The position numbers and the translations under genes are program-made. A model generated the notes under the pieces. That model searched no databases, was not told the DNA's origin, and worked only from the letters and a program-made list of their open reading frames with translations. Below, piece after piece: positions 42,872-50,886 of a DNA stretch of 64,000 nt (within the stretch, counting starts at the first letter, position 1; each line of letters begins with the position of its first letter). Where the stretch lies: positions 98,217 through 162,216 of the forward strand of contig ONDH01000001.1 in the NCBI GenBank assembly GCA_900316505.1, in the 5' to 3' direction. The DNA comes from an uncultured Prevotellaceae bacterium. Lineage in GTDB: Bacteria > Bacteroidota > Bacteroidia > Bacteroidales > Bacteroidaceae.

Positions 42872-43909
42872 ATGGTCTCAAATAATACTCGAGTTATTCA
42901 ATTTGATGTTATGAGAGTTGTTGCAGCATTAGCTGTAGTATGGCTACATACATCTGCACAAAGATTTTACATCTGTTATCCATCTGTTGAATGGGATGCA
43001 AGAAACATCTATGACTCTTTAGTGCGATGGTCGGTACCAATCTTTGTTATGATTTCAGGTGCTTTATTTCTTGATCCTCAAAAGAGAATAGATATAAAAA
43101 ATCTGTACGCTAAGAGTATAACAAGAGTTGTGCTAATTTTTATTTTTTGGTCTATTGTTTATGGTGTATATAGTGGAATAGGGAGGGGACTTATAGGCAT
43201 AGTGGCAGAAATCGTTAAAGGACCATTCCATTTCTGGTTTTTAAGGATGCTGATTGGACTATATATTATAGTGCCCATTTTGAGAGTTGTAGTTGTCAAT
43301 AAAAAACTGGAACGTTATTTTATATGTATATCATTAGTAACATCCTTTTTTATCCCAATCCTTTTTCATCTTTTAGGTTATTTTAACGATGCTCTTAGAG
43401 ATTCGGCTGAGAGATATTATGATGTATTTGGAATCAAAATCGCTATAGGTTACGTGAGTTATTTTGTCCTTGGTCATTATCTAGCGAATAACATTATTAA
43501 AAAAACAGTCAAGATATTTTTTTACATACTCGGAATATTGAGCGTTCTTTCCGTTATTTTCCTAACACATTTTGCTTCCATTCATATTGGTACACCCTAT
43601 GTGGCTTTTTATAGCAATTTTAACGTACTAACACTTGTTGAGGCCATAGCCCTTTTTCTTTTAATTAAAGATTTACGGATAGTGCCCAAATACCATGCTG
43701 CTGTAATTAGTATCTCAAAACTAAGTCTTGGTATCTATATATTACACCCTCTTGTGATGAAAATCCTACTTGATTTTGGGAATATTGATTCTGCATCCTT
43801 AAATCCCGCCTATTTCATTCCGTTATATGCTTTCCTGGTATTCATTATATGTTATTGTGTCTCTTTGATATTGGCCAAAATTCCCATTATAAAAAAGGTT
43901 GTAATGTAA
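42872..43909 (+). CDS. acyltransferase 3 family membrane protein (probable insertion)
   Basis: This 345-residue protein has about ten hydrophobic segments. The N-terminal FDVMRVVAALAVVWLHTSAQ with its catalytic-type histidine is typical of acyltransferase 3 / OafA-like enzymes that O-acetylate surface polysaccharides, and the C-terminal ISKLSLGIYILHPLV is also characteristic. Base composition and codon use are clearly more AT-rich than in the flanking envC and esterase genes (many AAA, ATT, TTT), suggesting transfer. It lies between two copies of the envC 3' end. The acceptor is unknown. Confidence 0.9.
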   Translation: MVSNNTRVIQFDVMRVVAALAVVWLHTSAQRFYICYPSVEWDARNIYDSLVRWSVPIFVMISGALFLDPQKRIDIKNLYAKSITRVVLIFIFWSIVYGVYSGIGRGLIGIVAEIVKGPFHFWFLRMLIGLYIIVPILRVVVVNKKLERYFICISLVTSFFIPILFHLLGYFNDALRDSAERYYDVFGIKIAIGYVSYFVLGHYLANNIIKKTVKIFFYILGILSVLSVIFLTHFASIHIGTPYVAFYSNFNVLTLVEAIALFLLIKDLRIVPKYHAAVISISKLSLGIYILHPLVMKILLDFGNIDSASLNPAYFIPLYAFLVFIICYCVSLILAKIPIIKKVVM

Positions 43910-43997
43910 AAATTCGAGAGTGGCGTCCTGCTTGTTTTATTCCTTCGTTAGCATCTACTAACTACTACCTATATCATTGTGTCTTTTCCTAATTTTT

Positions 43998-44215
43998 GCG
44001 GTTCCTACATCGTCATGCTCCGTCACGGCTCCTACATCTCCGTCTATTCAGGTCTCTCTTCTGTGTCTGTCCGTAAAGGTCAGACCGTCAAGACCAAAGA
44101 CACCCTCGGAGCCATCGGACAAGACTCCGATGGACGCTACATCCTTCACTTCCAACTTCGTCAAGAAAGTGCCCGCCTCAACCCTGAACAATGGGTGAGG
44201 TAACCTGATTGACAG
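43998..44215 (+). pseudogene. Duplicated envC 3' fragment (218-bp direct repeat, copy 2)
   Basis: Codons here encode the last 68 residues of the EnvC-like protein, identical in sequence from GSYIVML to the final WVR, and then the stop at 44203. The upstream part (43979-43997) is unrelated, and the fragment lacks a signal peptide, coiled coil and promoter, so it should be silent. The differences from copy 1 are all synonymous, which means both were functional gene ends until recently. Confidence 0.9.
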
Positions 44216-44692
44216 CTATTGGAGGCTTATCCAAACTTATATTTTCGCGTTTTTCGTGGTTAAAGTTAATTGGTTAAAAGGTTAATCCCGCAAATTGTGG
44301 TTTTGGGGATAGTTTATAGGGGGGAATATAGGAGGGTTTTTAAAATTTAATATTATTATTATAATTATATTATTATTATAGCACTCTTCATTGTGCAGAA
44401 ATCAAATTAACCAATTAACCAATTAACTTTAACCTTTTTGTGCTGGACTGTCGTCACCCTCACTCGCACTTGCAAGTGTATTCCACAAACGAGTGTAAGT
44501 GTTGCTAACAAACGAACGTAAGTCTTGCCCACAAACGAGTTGCAAGTTGGAGAATATTCTCGGATTTATGTCAAAAATCGAGAATATTCTCGTTTTTTTC
44601 GATTTTTCGAGAATATTATTGCCACCCCCTCATATCGCCGTAACTTTGCATCAGACTCATGAATGAGCGTTCTTTGACAGTTGGGTTATTTG
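44204..44692. other. 489-base intergenic region with composite element B and outward promoter
   Basis: After the 218-bp repeat ends (44215) there are about 40 plain bases and then composite element B (44258-44648). The promoter at its end points toward the 3' end of the leftward esterase gene. No ORF in this stretch is supported. Confidence 0.75.
44258..44648 (+). repeat. Composite intergenic element, copy B
   Basis: In order: GGTTAA-type 8-mers (44258-44286); G-rich GGTTTTGGGGATAGTTTATA and GGGGGG (44299-44324); an AT tract ending TATTATAGCAC (44374-44384); AATTAACC 8-mers (44405-44434), complementary to the first array; four 23-bp degenerate repeats (44462-44553, ACAAACGAGTGTAAGTGTTG type); three GAGAATATTCTC-type palindromes (44550-44561, 44579-44592, 44608-44617); and TAACTTTG (44641-44648). 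The G-rich block matches copy A at 21 of 27 bases, and the distance to GCAC is similar (86 against 90). Confidence 0.85.
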
Positions 44693-45820
44693 TCAGTTTA
44701 TCTTGACGGTGACTTGCGAGGGGAACATATAGCGGAGGTCGCCACGTTGGGTGAGGGTGGTTTGCAAGTTGGTGAGGGTGCGGGTGAGTTTGCCTTTGAA
44801 GAGGGTTTTTCCGTTGTGTTTGATGGTGATGGGTTGGTCGAGGTTCACCATTTGGTCGTTGAAGTGGAGGGTGAGTTGAGTGTAGTCGCACTGCTGGATG
44901 TTGACAGTGTTGCCTTGGAGGGTGAGACGCACGGTCTTGCCCCGTTGGAGCTGGTCTTCTGGGGCTGTGAGCCAGTAGAAGTGGGGATGGGTGACTTCTT
45001 CTTGCCACCAGACGATGCGGGTGGGGTAAGGGTTGCGCTGATGGCGCTGCAACCAAGGAAGAGCGGCTGCATCGGTCAGGTCCATCCAGTGGGGTTTGCC
45101 GGCTACGATGTGGGTTTCGTGGATGTAGCCCTCGGGGTCTTGGGTGTGGAGGGAGTCGAGTTCCATACCTCGTTGAGCACATTCGCGGTTGCGGTTGTAG
45201 GCGTCATCGAGGGCACCGCACCACACCATGAAGGGGGTGTTGCGGAGGTTGAGCAGGGAAACATCGCCGGGGTGTCCTGCCATCATGGATGCTCCTGCCC
45301 ATGTGTCTGCCATGCGGGGTGCCATGCGCCACACACCGTCGCCTCCTGCGGAGTATCCGATGAGATATACTTTGTCGGGGTTGACATCGAGGTAGGCTAC
45401 GCACATCTGGATGAGGGCGGCATAGAAGGCATCGAGGTCGGGCTTGAACCACATGTCCCAGTCATCATAGGGGGCACGGGGAACAAGGTAGATGCTGTTG
45501 ACGGGTTGATAGAGTTGCTTCTGGTTCTCCCATTGGCTGTCGTTGAGTAGGGAGGGTGCATTTCCTCCTCCGTGCAGGGAGATGAAGAGGCTGTAACCAT
45601 CGGAAGGTTTGGTGCCGAAAGTGGTGTGCCAGAAGGGCATGATTTTGCTGCCGATGATGAGGTGCTGGTTTTGCCAAGCTTGGCGATAGCGTGTCTTGGT
45701 GTCGGCAAGCCATTGGGTGGCAAGAGCTTGTGCTTCCTGCTTCGCTTGAGCCTTGGTGAGGTTTTGTGCGGTGAGCGGAAGGGAGATGAGGGTGAAGAGG
45801 AGAATGAGAAGGTTGGTCAT
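44693..45820 (-). CDS. secreted alpha/beta-hydrolase (esterase-like)
   Basis: This 375-residue protein has a signal peptide (LLILLFTLISLPLTAQ), the oxyanion-type LFISLHGGGNAP, the nucleophile elbow LIGYSAGGDGVW (serine within GYSAG) and a late ETHIVAGKPHWMD histidine. This is the layout of secreted esterases or PHB-depolymerase-like enzymes; the substrate is unknown. The C-terminal 90 residues are beta-rich and may be an accessory domain. The gene is 3 bases downstream of the CvfB-like stop on the same strand. An outward promoter from element B faces its 3' end. Confidence 0.85.
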   Translation of the reverse strand: MTNLLILLFTLISLPLTAQNLTKAQAKQEAQALATQWLADTKTRYRQAWQNQHLIIGSKIMPFWHTTFGTKPSDGYSLFISLHGGGNAPSLLNDSQWENQKQLYQPVNSIYLVPRAPYDDWDMWFKPDLDAFYAALIQMCVAYLDVNPDKVYLIGYSAGGDGVWRMAPRMADTWAGASMMAGHPGDVSLLNLRNTPFMVWCGALDDAYNRNRECAQRGMELDSLHTQDPEGYIHETHIVAGKPHWMDLTDAAALPWLQRHQRNPYPTRIVWWQEEVTHPHFYWLTAPEDQLQRGKTVRLTLQGNTVNIQQCDYTQLTLHFNDQMVNLDQPITIKHNGKTLFKGKLTRTLTNLQTTLTQRGDLRYMFPSQVTVKIN

Positions 45821-45823
45821 GGT

Positions 45824-46621
45824 TTATTCTTCTACGCCTGTGGCTTTTCCTTTGATGGTGAGTTCGATGCCGTCAGGCTTGATTTGGATGAGTTCACGTT
45901 TGAGGAGGTCGCCCACTGCCTGCTTGAAGACTTTCTTGCTGACACCGAACATGGCGTAGATTTCTTCGGCAGGGGATTTGTCGTGATAGGGAGTAAAACC
46001 CTTCTCGGTGAGTTTGAGATGTTCGAAGAGACGGGCGGAAAAGTCACCGATGAGGACACGACGGTCGGGAGTTGATAGTTGACAGTTGACAGTTGACAGT
46101 TGAGAATTGCTGTGCGGGGTGTGGTCAGCGGTAGGGTTAGGGTTCTGTTTTTCGCTGATGGCTTTCTGGAACTTCTCAATCTTGCTGGAGCAGACGATGC
46201 GGTAGGTCTTGTCGTCGATGTAGCAATAGACTTGGTAGCGTTTGCCACGTTGCATGCGCACTTTCTGTTCGCGGAAGGGACAGAAGAGGTCTTTCATCAA
46301 CCCCCAGTTGAGATAGGCACCATATTCGTTGGTCCATGTGCATTCAAGATAGGCGAACTGTCCCACTTCGATGAGGGGGTGTTCGGTGGTGGCGATGAGG
46401 CGTTCCTCCTGGTCGAGATATAGGAAGACGTCGAGAATGTCGCCCACTTTGGTGCCTTGGGGCACATAGCGCTTGGGCAACAGGATGTCGCCAATGTCGC
46501 CCCCTTCGAGATAGACACCGTGGTCTTTCTCACGCAAGACTTTCAGTTGATTCCTCTTGCCCAGTTGCAGGGTTATCTTCGGCTTGCTGTCCGTTGTCTG
46601 TGGTCTGCTGTCCATTGTCAT
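45824..46621 (-). CDS. CvfB-like S1-domain RNA-binding protein with repeat-derived inserts
   Basis: This 265-residue protein has the CvfB pattern of tandem S1-like domains ([76 protein letters not shown]) and a C-terminal winged-helix part ([27 protein letters not shown]). CvfB proteins bind RNA and affect virulence or regulatory genes in Gram-positives. Two segments look added: the first about 15 residues ([11 protein letters not shown]) and residues about 171-184 ([12 protein letters not shown]). Both are encoded by heptamer repeats. The N-terminus overlaps the upstream lolD-like gene by 92 bases. Confidence 0.82.
   Translation of the reverse strand: MTMDSRPQTTDSKPKITLQLGKRNQLKVLREKDHGVYLEGGDIGDILLPKRYVPQGTKVGDILDVFLYLDQEERLIATTEHPLIEVGQFAYLECTWTNEYGAYLNWGLMKDLFCPFREQKVRMQRGKRYQVYCYIDDKTYRIVCSSKIEKFQKAISEKQNPNPTADHTPHSNSQLSTVNCQLSTPDRRVLIGDFSARLFEHLKLTEKGFTPYHDKSPAEEIYAMFGVSKKVFKQAVGDLLKRELIQIKPDGIELTIKGKATGVEE
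46070..46111 (+). repeat. AGTTGAC heptamer array inside the cvfB-like gene
   Basis: Six consecutive units (AGTTGAT, three AGTTGAC, AGTTGAG, AATTGCT) total 42 bases, a multiple of three, and stay in frame. The same unit is found intergenically at 2962-2989. It encodes the inserted [12 protein letters not shown] stretch. Confidence 0.9.
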
Positions 46622-47270
46622 ACTCTATGAGTCCGTCTTTGATGTGAATAGTCCTGTCTGTGATTTGTGAGAGGGCCTCGTCGTGGGTGACGATGACGAA
46701 GGTCTGTCCGAACTTGTCGCGCAGGTCGAAGAAGAGTTGGTGCAGTTCTGCCTTGTGCTTGGAGTCGAGTGAGCCCGAGGGCTCGTCGGCAAGGATGATG
46801 GAGGGATTGTTGATGAGGGCACGTGCCACTGCCACACGTTGCTTCTCTCCTCCTGAGAGTTCGGCAGGTTTGTGGTGGATGCGATCGCTGAGGTTGAGGT
46901 AGTCGAGGAGTTCCTTGGCACGTGCTTCGGTCTGCTTCTTGTTCTTGCCTGCGATGAGGGCAGGGATGCAGACGTTCTCCAATGCCGTGAACTCGGGCAG
47001 GAGTTGGTGGAACTGGAAGACGAAGCCGAGGTGCTGATTGCGGAACTTGGCGATGTCCTTGTCTTTCAGACGGGTCACATCGATGCCGTCCACCACGACT
47101 GAGCCTGTGTCGGGGGTGTCGAGGGTGCCCATGATTTGGAGGAGGGTGGTCTTACCTGCTCCTGAGGGACCCACGATGCTGACCACCTCGCCTTTGTCGA
47201 TGTGGAGGTCAATGCCTTTGAGCACTTGGAGCGTGCCGAAGGACTTGGTGATGTTGTGAAGTTGTATCAT
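46530..47270 (-). CDS. lolD: LolD/MacB-type ABC transporter ATPase
   Basis: This 246-residue ATPase has Walker [13 protein letters not shown], a Q-loop in [21 protein letters not shown], the signature [15 protein letters not shown], Walker [13 protein letters not shown] and the H-loop VTHDE. The closest pattern is LolD, the ATPase of the lipoprotein release complex, or the related MacB group; no permease is adjacent. ATG 47270 starts the conserved [12 protein letters not shown]; the longer frame runs through repeats. The last about 30 residues ([14 protein letters not shown] and on) are encoded by heptamers and extend past the normal end of the domain. Confidence 0.87.
   Translation of the reverse strand: MIQLHNITKSFGTLQVLKGIDLHIDKGEVVSIVGPSGAGKTTLLQIMGTLDTPDTGSVVVDGIDVTRLKDKDIAKFRNQHLGFVFQFHQLLPEFTALENVCIPALIAGKNKKQTEARAKELLDYLNLSDRIHHKPAELSGGEKQRVAVARALINNPSIILADEPSGSLDSKHKAELHQLFFDLRDKFGQTFVIVTHDEALSQITDRTIHIKDGLIEYDNGQQTTDNGQQAEDNPATGQEESTESLA
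46585..46619 (+). repeat. Five heptamers in the lolD/cvfB overlap
   Basis: TGCTGTC, CGTTGTC, TGTGGTC, TGCTGTC and CATTGTC (all ending GTC on the plus strand, GAC on the coding strand) make up most of the 92-base overlap of the two genes and are translated in both frames. Confidence 0.85.
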
Positions 47271-47311
47271 AAGCTTATTGAATGCATAATTCGTAATGTT
47301 GAGAGGTGGAA

Positions 47312-47421
47312 GTTGAGAGTGAAAAACTAAAAGTGAAAAGTGAAAAATACAAGTAACCTCCATTCGGGATGTTTGCCATCAGGGGGCAAGGTATCTTTTA
47401 CTTTTAGTTTTTAGTTTTTTC
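47312..47421. repeat. Inverted heptamer arrays upstream of lolD
   Basis: GTTGAGA, GTGAAAA, ACTAAAA, GTGAAAA, GTGAAAA (47312-47346) are followed, after about 50 unique bases, by the reverse-type units TTTTACT, TTTAGTT, TTTAGTT (about 47397-47420). They fill the gap between the antiporter stop and the lolD start and could fold back. Confidence 0.75.
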
Positions 47422-47430
47422 ATTTTCTCC

Positions 47431-49572
47431 TCATCCCATTTCTCCTATCCACTTGCTGAGCCAGCGACCTACACGGGTGCTGCCAGAGTTGGCTTCGTAG
47501 CGGTGTGGATCGGTGAAGGCATGCCGCTCGTTGCTCTCCTCCTGCTGATCGGGATAGATGAGCATGAGGCTTGTGCCGGCAAAGTCGGTTTGGAGCTGGT
47601 GGGGCAGCCTTGCAAAGGAGCTTTGGTAGGAGATGCTGCCCTTGCGTGCTGTGACCACCACGAGCAGATGGTCGTGGTTGAGTTCGTGGCGGAGAGCAGG
47701 GAAGTCGTTCCACGAGTAGAGCAGTTCGTAGTCGTCGCGCACGCTCTTGTGACGGTCGCGCATGTAGCGCATGATGAGGTTGCCTGTGGCTTCTGTAGCA
47801 TAGAAGTCCATCTGGCATCCGAGGTCTTCTGCCATACGGGCAATACGGTTAATCCATCGGTAGAAGCCTTTTTCGTATTCAGCCTTTTCGGGCACTGCCA
47901 CCACAATCTTGCGGATGGTGTTGGCTGGGATGTGCATGTCGACGATGATGAGCTGGCGCGACATGTTGTCGATGAGGCCTTGTGCAAAAAGTCCGAGGAA
48001 GGAGTCGCCTTCGTGGCGCTTGCGATGCATGCCAATGAGCAGTTCGCTGGCATCGTTCTCTCGCAGGGCATGAATGGTGGCTGTGACGAAATTGACAGCC
48101 AGACGTGTCTGTGTTTGCATGGGCACATCGGCAGCAGAGGCAAGGCGTGTGGCCATCTGCAAGCACTCACGGCTGTGTGCCTGTGTCTTGTCGCTGAGGT
48201 CGGCATCGTTGATAATGTTCAGACAGATCAGTCCACGATTCAGTTGACGGTTGCGCATCATGAAGGCGGTGGACATTAACGTGTCGATATTGCTTGGCTC
48301 ATTGACAGGAATGAGAATCTTCTCGTCGTCGAGAGCTGTACTGTCTCGTCGCTGCTTCTTGTTGTCTCCGTCGCCTTGCATCTTGAGTTTCTTGGCAGCC
48401 TGGTCGGTGGCGATGGAGGAGATGATGCAGGAGATGAGTATCATCATGACCACACCGTCCAACACGGCATTGTTCATGAGAGGAACACCAGGGGTGGTTT
48501 CGAGGTTGACACCCACCATCACCATTGCCAAGGCACCAGCGGCGTGTGCTTCGGTGAGACCGAACATCATCACACCTTCTGTGTGGTTCATGCGGAAGAG
48601 TTTTCGGCTGATGAAGGAGGCGAGGAGTTTGGAAAGGGTGCCTGCCACCACCATGATGAGCACCACCACGGCTGCCTTGCCTTCACGGAACATCGGGGCA
48701 ACATTGACCAACATGCCCACACCTATCAGGAAGTAGGGGATGAAGAGGGCATTGCCGATGAATTCGATGCGATTCATCAATGGGGAGGTGTTGGGCACAA
48801 AGCGGTTGAGCACCAAACCTGCCAGGAAGGCTCCGAAGATGCCCTCCAACCCGCAGAACTCAGCGGTGGCTGCTGCAAGGAACACCACTGCGAGGGTGAA
48901 GGTGAACTGTATGACGGGATCGCTGAATTTACGGAAAAAGGCACGGATGAGGCGTGGCAGCAGGAAGAACATGCCGACGATGAAGAGGGTGAACTTCACG
49001 GCAAAGAGTGCCCAAAACCAAAAACCTCCTGTTCCCTTGATGGTGCCGGAGATGCCTGCCAAGAAGAGCAGGGCGGAAAGGAGTGCCACCATCGTGGCGG
49101 CAATGGAGATGGTCACGGAGGGTGATTTGCTCAGTCCGTAACGCCCGACAATGGGGTATGCAACCAATGTGTGGGAGGCGAAGATGCATGCCAAAAGCAG
49201 GGATGCTGGAATGCTGTAGTCGAGGAAGTAATAACCTGCCAGAAAACCGAAACCGAAAGGTATCACGGTGGTGATGAAACCAAAGATGAAGCCCTTGTTG
49301 CGGTTTTGTTTCAGATTTTGCAAGTCCATCTCCAGACCTGCCAAGAACATGATGTAGTAGATGCCCACCTTGCCGAACAGTTCGAACGATGCGTCTCTTG
49401 CAAGGAGATTGAAGCCGTGTTCGCCAATCAGCACACCTGCCAAAATCATTCCGATGAGATGCGGAATGCGTAGTTTGCTGAATATCATGGGGGCAAACAA
49501 GATCACACAAAGCACAAGGAAGAAGATCCAAGTAGGGTCGGTGATGGGCAGATATGTGGTAATTGCGTCCAA
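47431..49572 (-). CDS. CPA2-type cation:proton antiporter with C-terminal cytoplasmic domain
   Basis: This 713-residue protein has about 400 N-terminal residues with a dozen membrane segments (LRIPHLIGMILAGVLIGEHG, IYYIMFLAGLEMD, FASHTLVAYPIVGRYG) typical of KefB/NapA-like sodium- or potassium-proton exchangers, including the AHAAGALAMVMVG segment. Residues about 420-710 are soluble and resemble two universal-stress-protein-like domains. It probably regulates pH or sodium. A leftward -7 box (CAAAGGTA, 49587-49594) lies 15 bases before the ATG. Confidence 0.9.
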   Translation of the reverse strand: MDAITTYLPITDPTWIFFLVLCVILFAPMIFSKLRIPHLIGMILAGVLIGEHGFNLLARDASFELFGKVGIYYIMFLAGLEMDLQNLKQNRNKGFIFGFITTVIPFGFGFLAGYYFLDYSIPASLLLACIFASHTLVAYPIVGRYGLSKSPSVTISIAATMVALLSALLFLAGISGTIKGTGGFWFWALFAVKFTLFIVGMFFLLPRLIRAFFRKFSDPVIQFTFTLAVVFLAAATAEFCGLEGIFGAFLAGLVLNRFVPNTSPLMNRIEFIGNALFIPYFLIGVGMLVNVAPMFREGKAAVVVLIMVVAGTLSKLLASFISRKLFRMNHTEGVMMFGLTEAHAAGALAMVMVGVNLETTPGVPLMNNAVLDGVVMMILISCIISSIATDQAAKKLKMQGDGDNKKQRRDSTALDDEKILIPVNEPSNIDTLMSTAFMMRNRQLNRGLICLNIINDADLSDKTQAHSRECLQMATRLASAADVPMQTQTRLAVNFVTATIHALRENDASELLIGMHRKRHEGDSFLGLFAQGLIDNMSRQLIIVDMHIPANTIRKIVVAVPEKAEYEKGFYRWINRIARMAEDLGCQMDFYATEATGNLIMRYMRDRHKSVRDDYELLYSWNDFPALRHELNHDHLLVVVTARKGSISYQSSFARLPHQLQTDFAGTSLMLIYPDQQEESNERHAFTDPHRYEANSGSTRVGRWLSKWIGEMG

Positions 49573-49586
49573 AATGAAAATTTTTG

Positions 49587-49717
49587 CAAAGGTACGGAAA
49601 AAGTTAAAAACTAAAAACTAAAAGTGAAAAGTAATAGTATCTTTTGTCAATATGGTGGCTTTGTCACTGAAACTTTTAGTTTTTAGTTTTTAGTTTTTAG
49701 TTTTTTTCCTAACTTTG
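49587..49717. promoter_or_regulatory. Divergent promoters around inverted heptamer arrays (antiporter / asd)
   Basis: CAAAGGTA (49587-49594) faces the antiporter and TAACTTTG (49710-49717) faces asd. Heptamers AAGTTAA, AAACTAA, AAACTAA, AAGTGAA (about 49601-49628) lie beside the first and CTTTTAG, TTTTTAG x3 (about 49673-49700) beside the second; they are reverse complements, separated by about 40 unique bases. Confidence 0.8.
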
Positions 49718-49766
49718 CAGCGTTTTTGAAAAATGAATAATTTTTTCCAATCAATAAGGTAATAAG

Positions 49767-50777
49767 ATGAAAGTAGCAATCGTCGGTGCCAGTGGTGCCG
49801 TAGGACAGGAATTCCTTCGTGTTCTTGATGAGAGAAATTTCCCAATTGACGAACTCGTGCTTTTCGGCTCAACTCGCAGTGCCGGAAGGAAATATACTTT
49901 CCGTGGCAAGGAGTATGAAGTACAGCTTCTTAAGCATGGTGACGACTTCAAGGGCGTGGACATCGCCTTCACGTCGGCTGGTGCTGGCACTTCAAAGGAG
50001 TTTGCTGAGGACATCACGAAGTTTGGTGCTGTGATGATTGACAACTCCAGCGCGTTCCGCATGGACGACGATGTGCCATTGGTGGTGCCTGAGTGCAATG
50101 CGGAGGATGCACTGAACCGTCCTCGTGGCATCATTGCCAACCCAAACTGCACCACCATCATGATGGTGGTTGTGCTCAAGCCCATCGAGAAACTGAGCCA
50201 CATTCAGCGCATCCACGTGGCAAGCTATCAGAGCGCTTCTGGTGCTGGCGCCGCTGCGATGGCAGAGTTGCAGCAGCAGTATAAGGAACTGGTGGAAGGC
50301 AAGGAGCCTACCGTGAATAAGTTCGCTTATCAGTTGGCATACAATGTAATTCCTCAGATTGATGTGTTCCAGGATAATGGTTACACGAAGGAGGAAATGA
50401 AGATGTTCAATGAGACACGCAAGATTATGCACACCGACGCGAAGTGCTCTGCCATGTGTGTACGCATCTCTTCTCTCCGTGCTCACTCAGAGGCTGTGTG
50501 GGTGGAGACTGAGAAGCCTATCTCTGTGGAAGATGCACAGAAGGCCATCGCTGCTGCTGACGGCGTAACACTCATTGACGATCCTAAGAATCAGAAGTAT
50601 CCTATGCCTCTCTTCACTGCCGGTAAGGATGACGTGTATGTAGGTCGTGTTCGCAAAGACCTCGCCAATGAGAATGGTCTCACTTTCTGGCTCTCAGGCG
50701 ACCAGATTAAGAAGGGTGCAGCACTGAACGCTGTGCAGATTGCTGAATACCTGATCAAGGTAGGCAATGTGAAATAA
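49767..50777 (+). CDS. asd: aspartate-semialdehyde dehydrogenase
   Basis: This 336-residue protein has an N-terminal [14 protein letters not shown] for NADP, an active-site cysteine in NPNCTT, and [14 protein letters not shown]. It reduces aspartyl phosphate to the semialdehyde, the branch point to lysine/DAP, threonine and methionine, and so feeds dapB and ddh in this window. The -7 box is at 49710-49717. A strong inverted repeat lies between its stop and the convergent FKBP gene. Confidence 0.96.
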   Translation: MKVAIVGASGAVGQEFLRVLDERNFPIDELVLFGSTRSAGRKYTFRGKEYEVQLLKHGDDFKGVDIAFTSAGAGTSKEFAEDITKFGAVMIDNSSAFRMDDDVPLVVPECNAEDALNRPRGIIANPNCTTIMMVVVLKPIEKLSHIQRIHVASYQSASGAGAAAMAELQQQYKELVEGKEPTVNKFAYQLAYNVIPQIDVFQDNGYTKEEMKMFNETRKIMHTDAKCSAMCVRISSLRAHSEAVWVETEKPISVEDAQKAIAAADGVTLIDDPKNQKYPMPLFTAGKDDVYVGRVRKDLANENGLTFWLSGDQIKKGAALNAVQIAEYLIKVGNVK

Positions 50778-50799
50778 GCGAAAAACTAACAACAATAGT

Positions 50800-50866
50800 A
50801 AAAAGTATAGGTTACCTATCATGCAGGATATTAGAATCCTGTTTGCAAAGGTAACCTATACTTTTT
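50800..50866. terminator. Long inverted repeat between asd and FKBP genes
   Basis: Perfect 18-bp arms AAAAAGTATAGGTTACCT (50800-50817) and its complement (50849-50866) enclose a 31-base loop in which CAGGAT/ATCCTG forms a second small stem. Flanking AAAAACTAA and TTAGTTTTT extend the symmetry. It is suited to stop transcription from both sides. Confidence 0.8.
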
Positions 50867-50886
50867 AGTTTTTCTCTTTTAATATT

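Noticed and set aside
42872..44215. Insertion sequence or integrative element around the acyltransferase
   Set aside because: No transposase, integrase or terminal inverted repeats are present; only the gene-end duplication is seen, so it is reported as an unexplained insertion.
44681..45550. Plus-strand open frame of 289 codons downstream of the element-B promoter
   Set aside because: It is the antisense of a clear secreted hydrolase with a signal peptide and GYSAGG motif; the composition (Gly/Val/Glu-rich) is typical of a shadow frame.
48376..49125. Plus-strand His/Glu-rich frame of 249 codons
   Set aside because: It is antisense to the membrane part of the cation:proton antiporter; the His/Glu bias comes from the complement of the hydrophobic codons.
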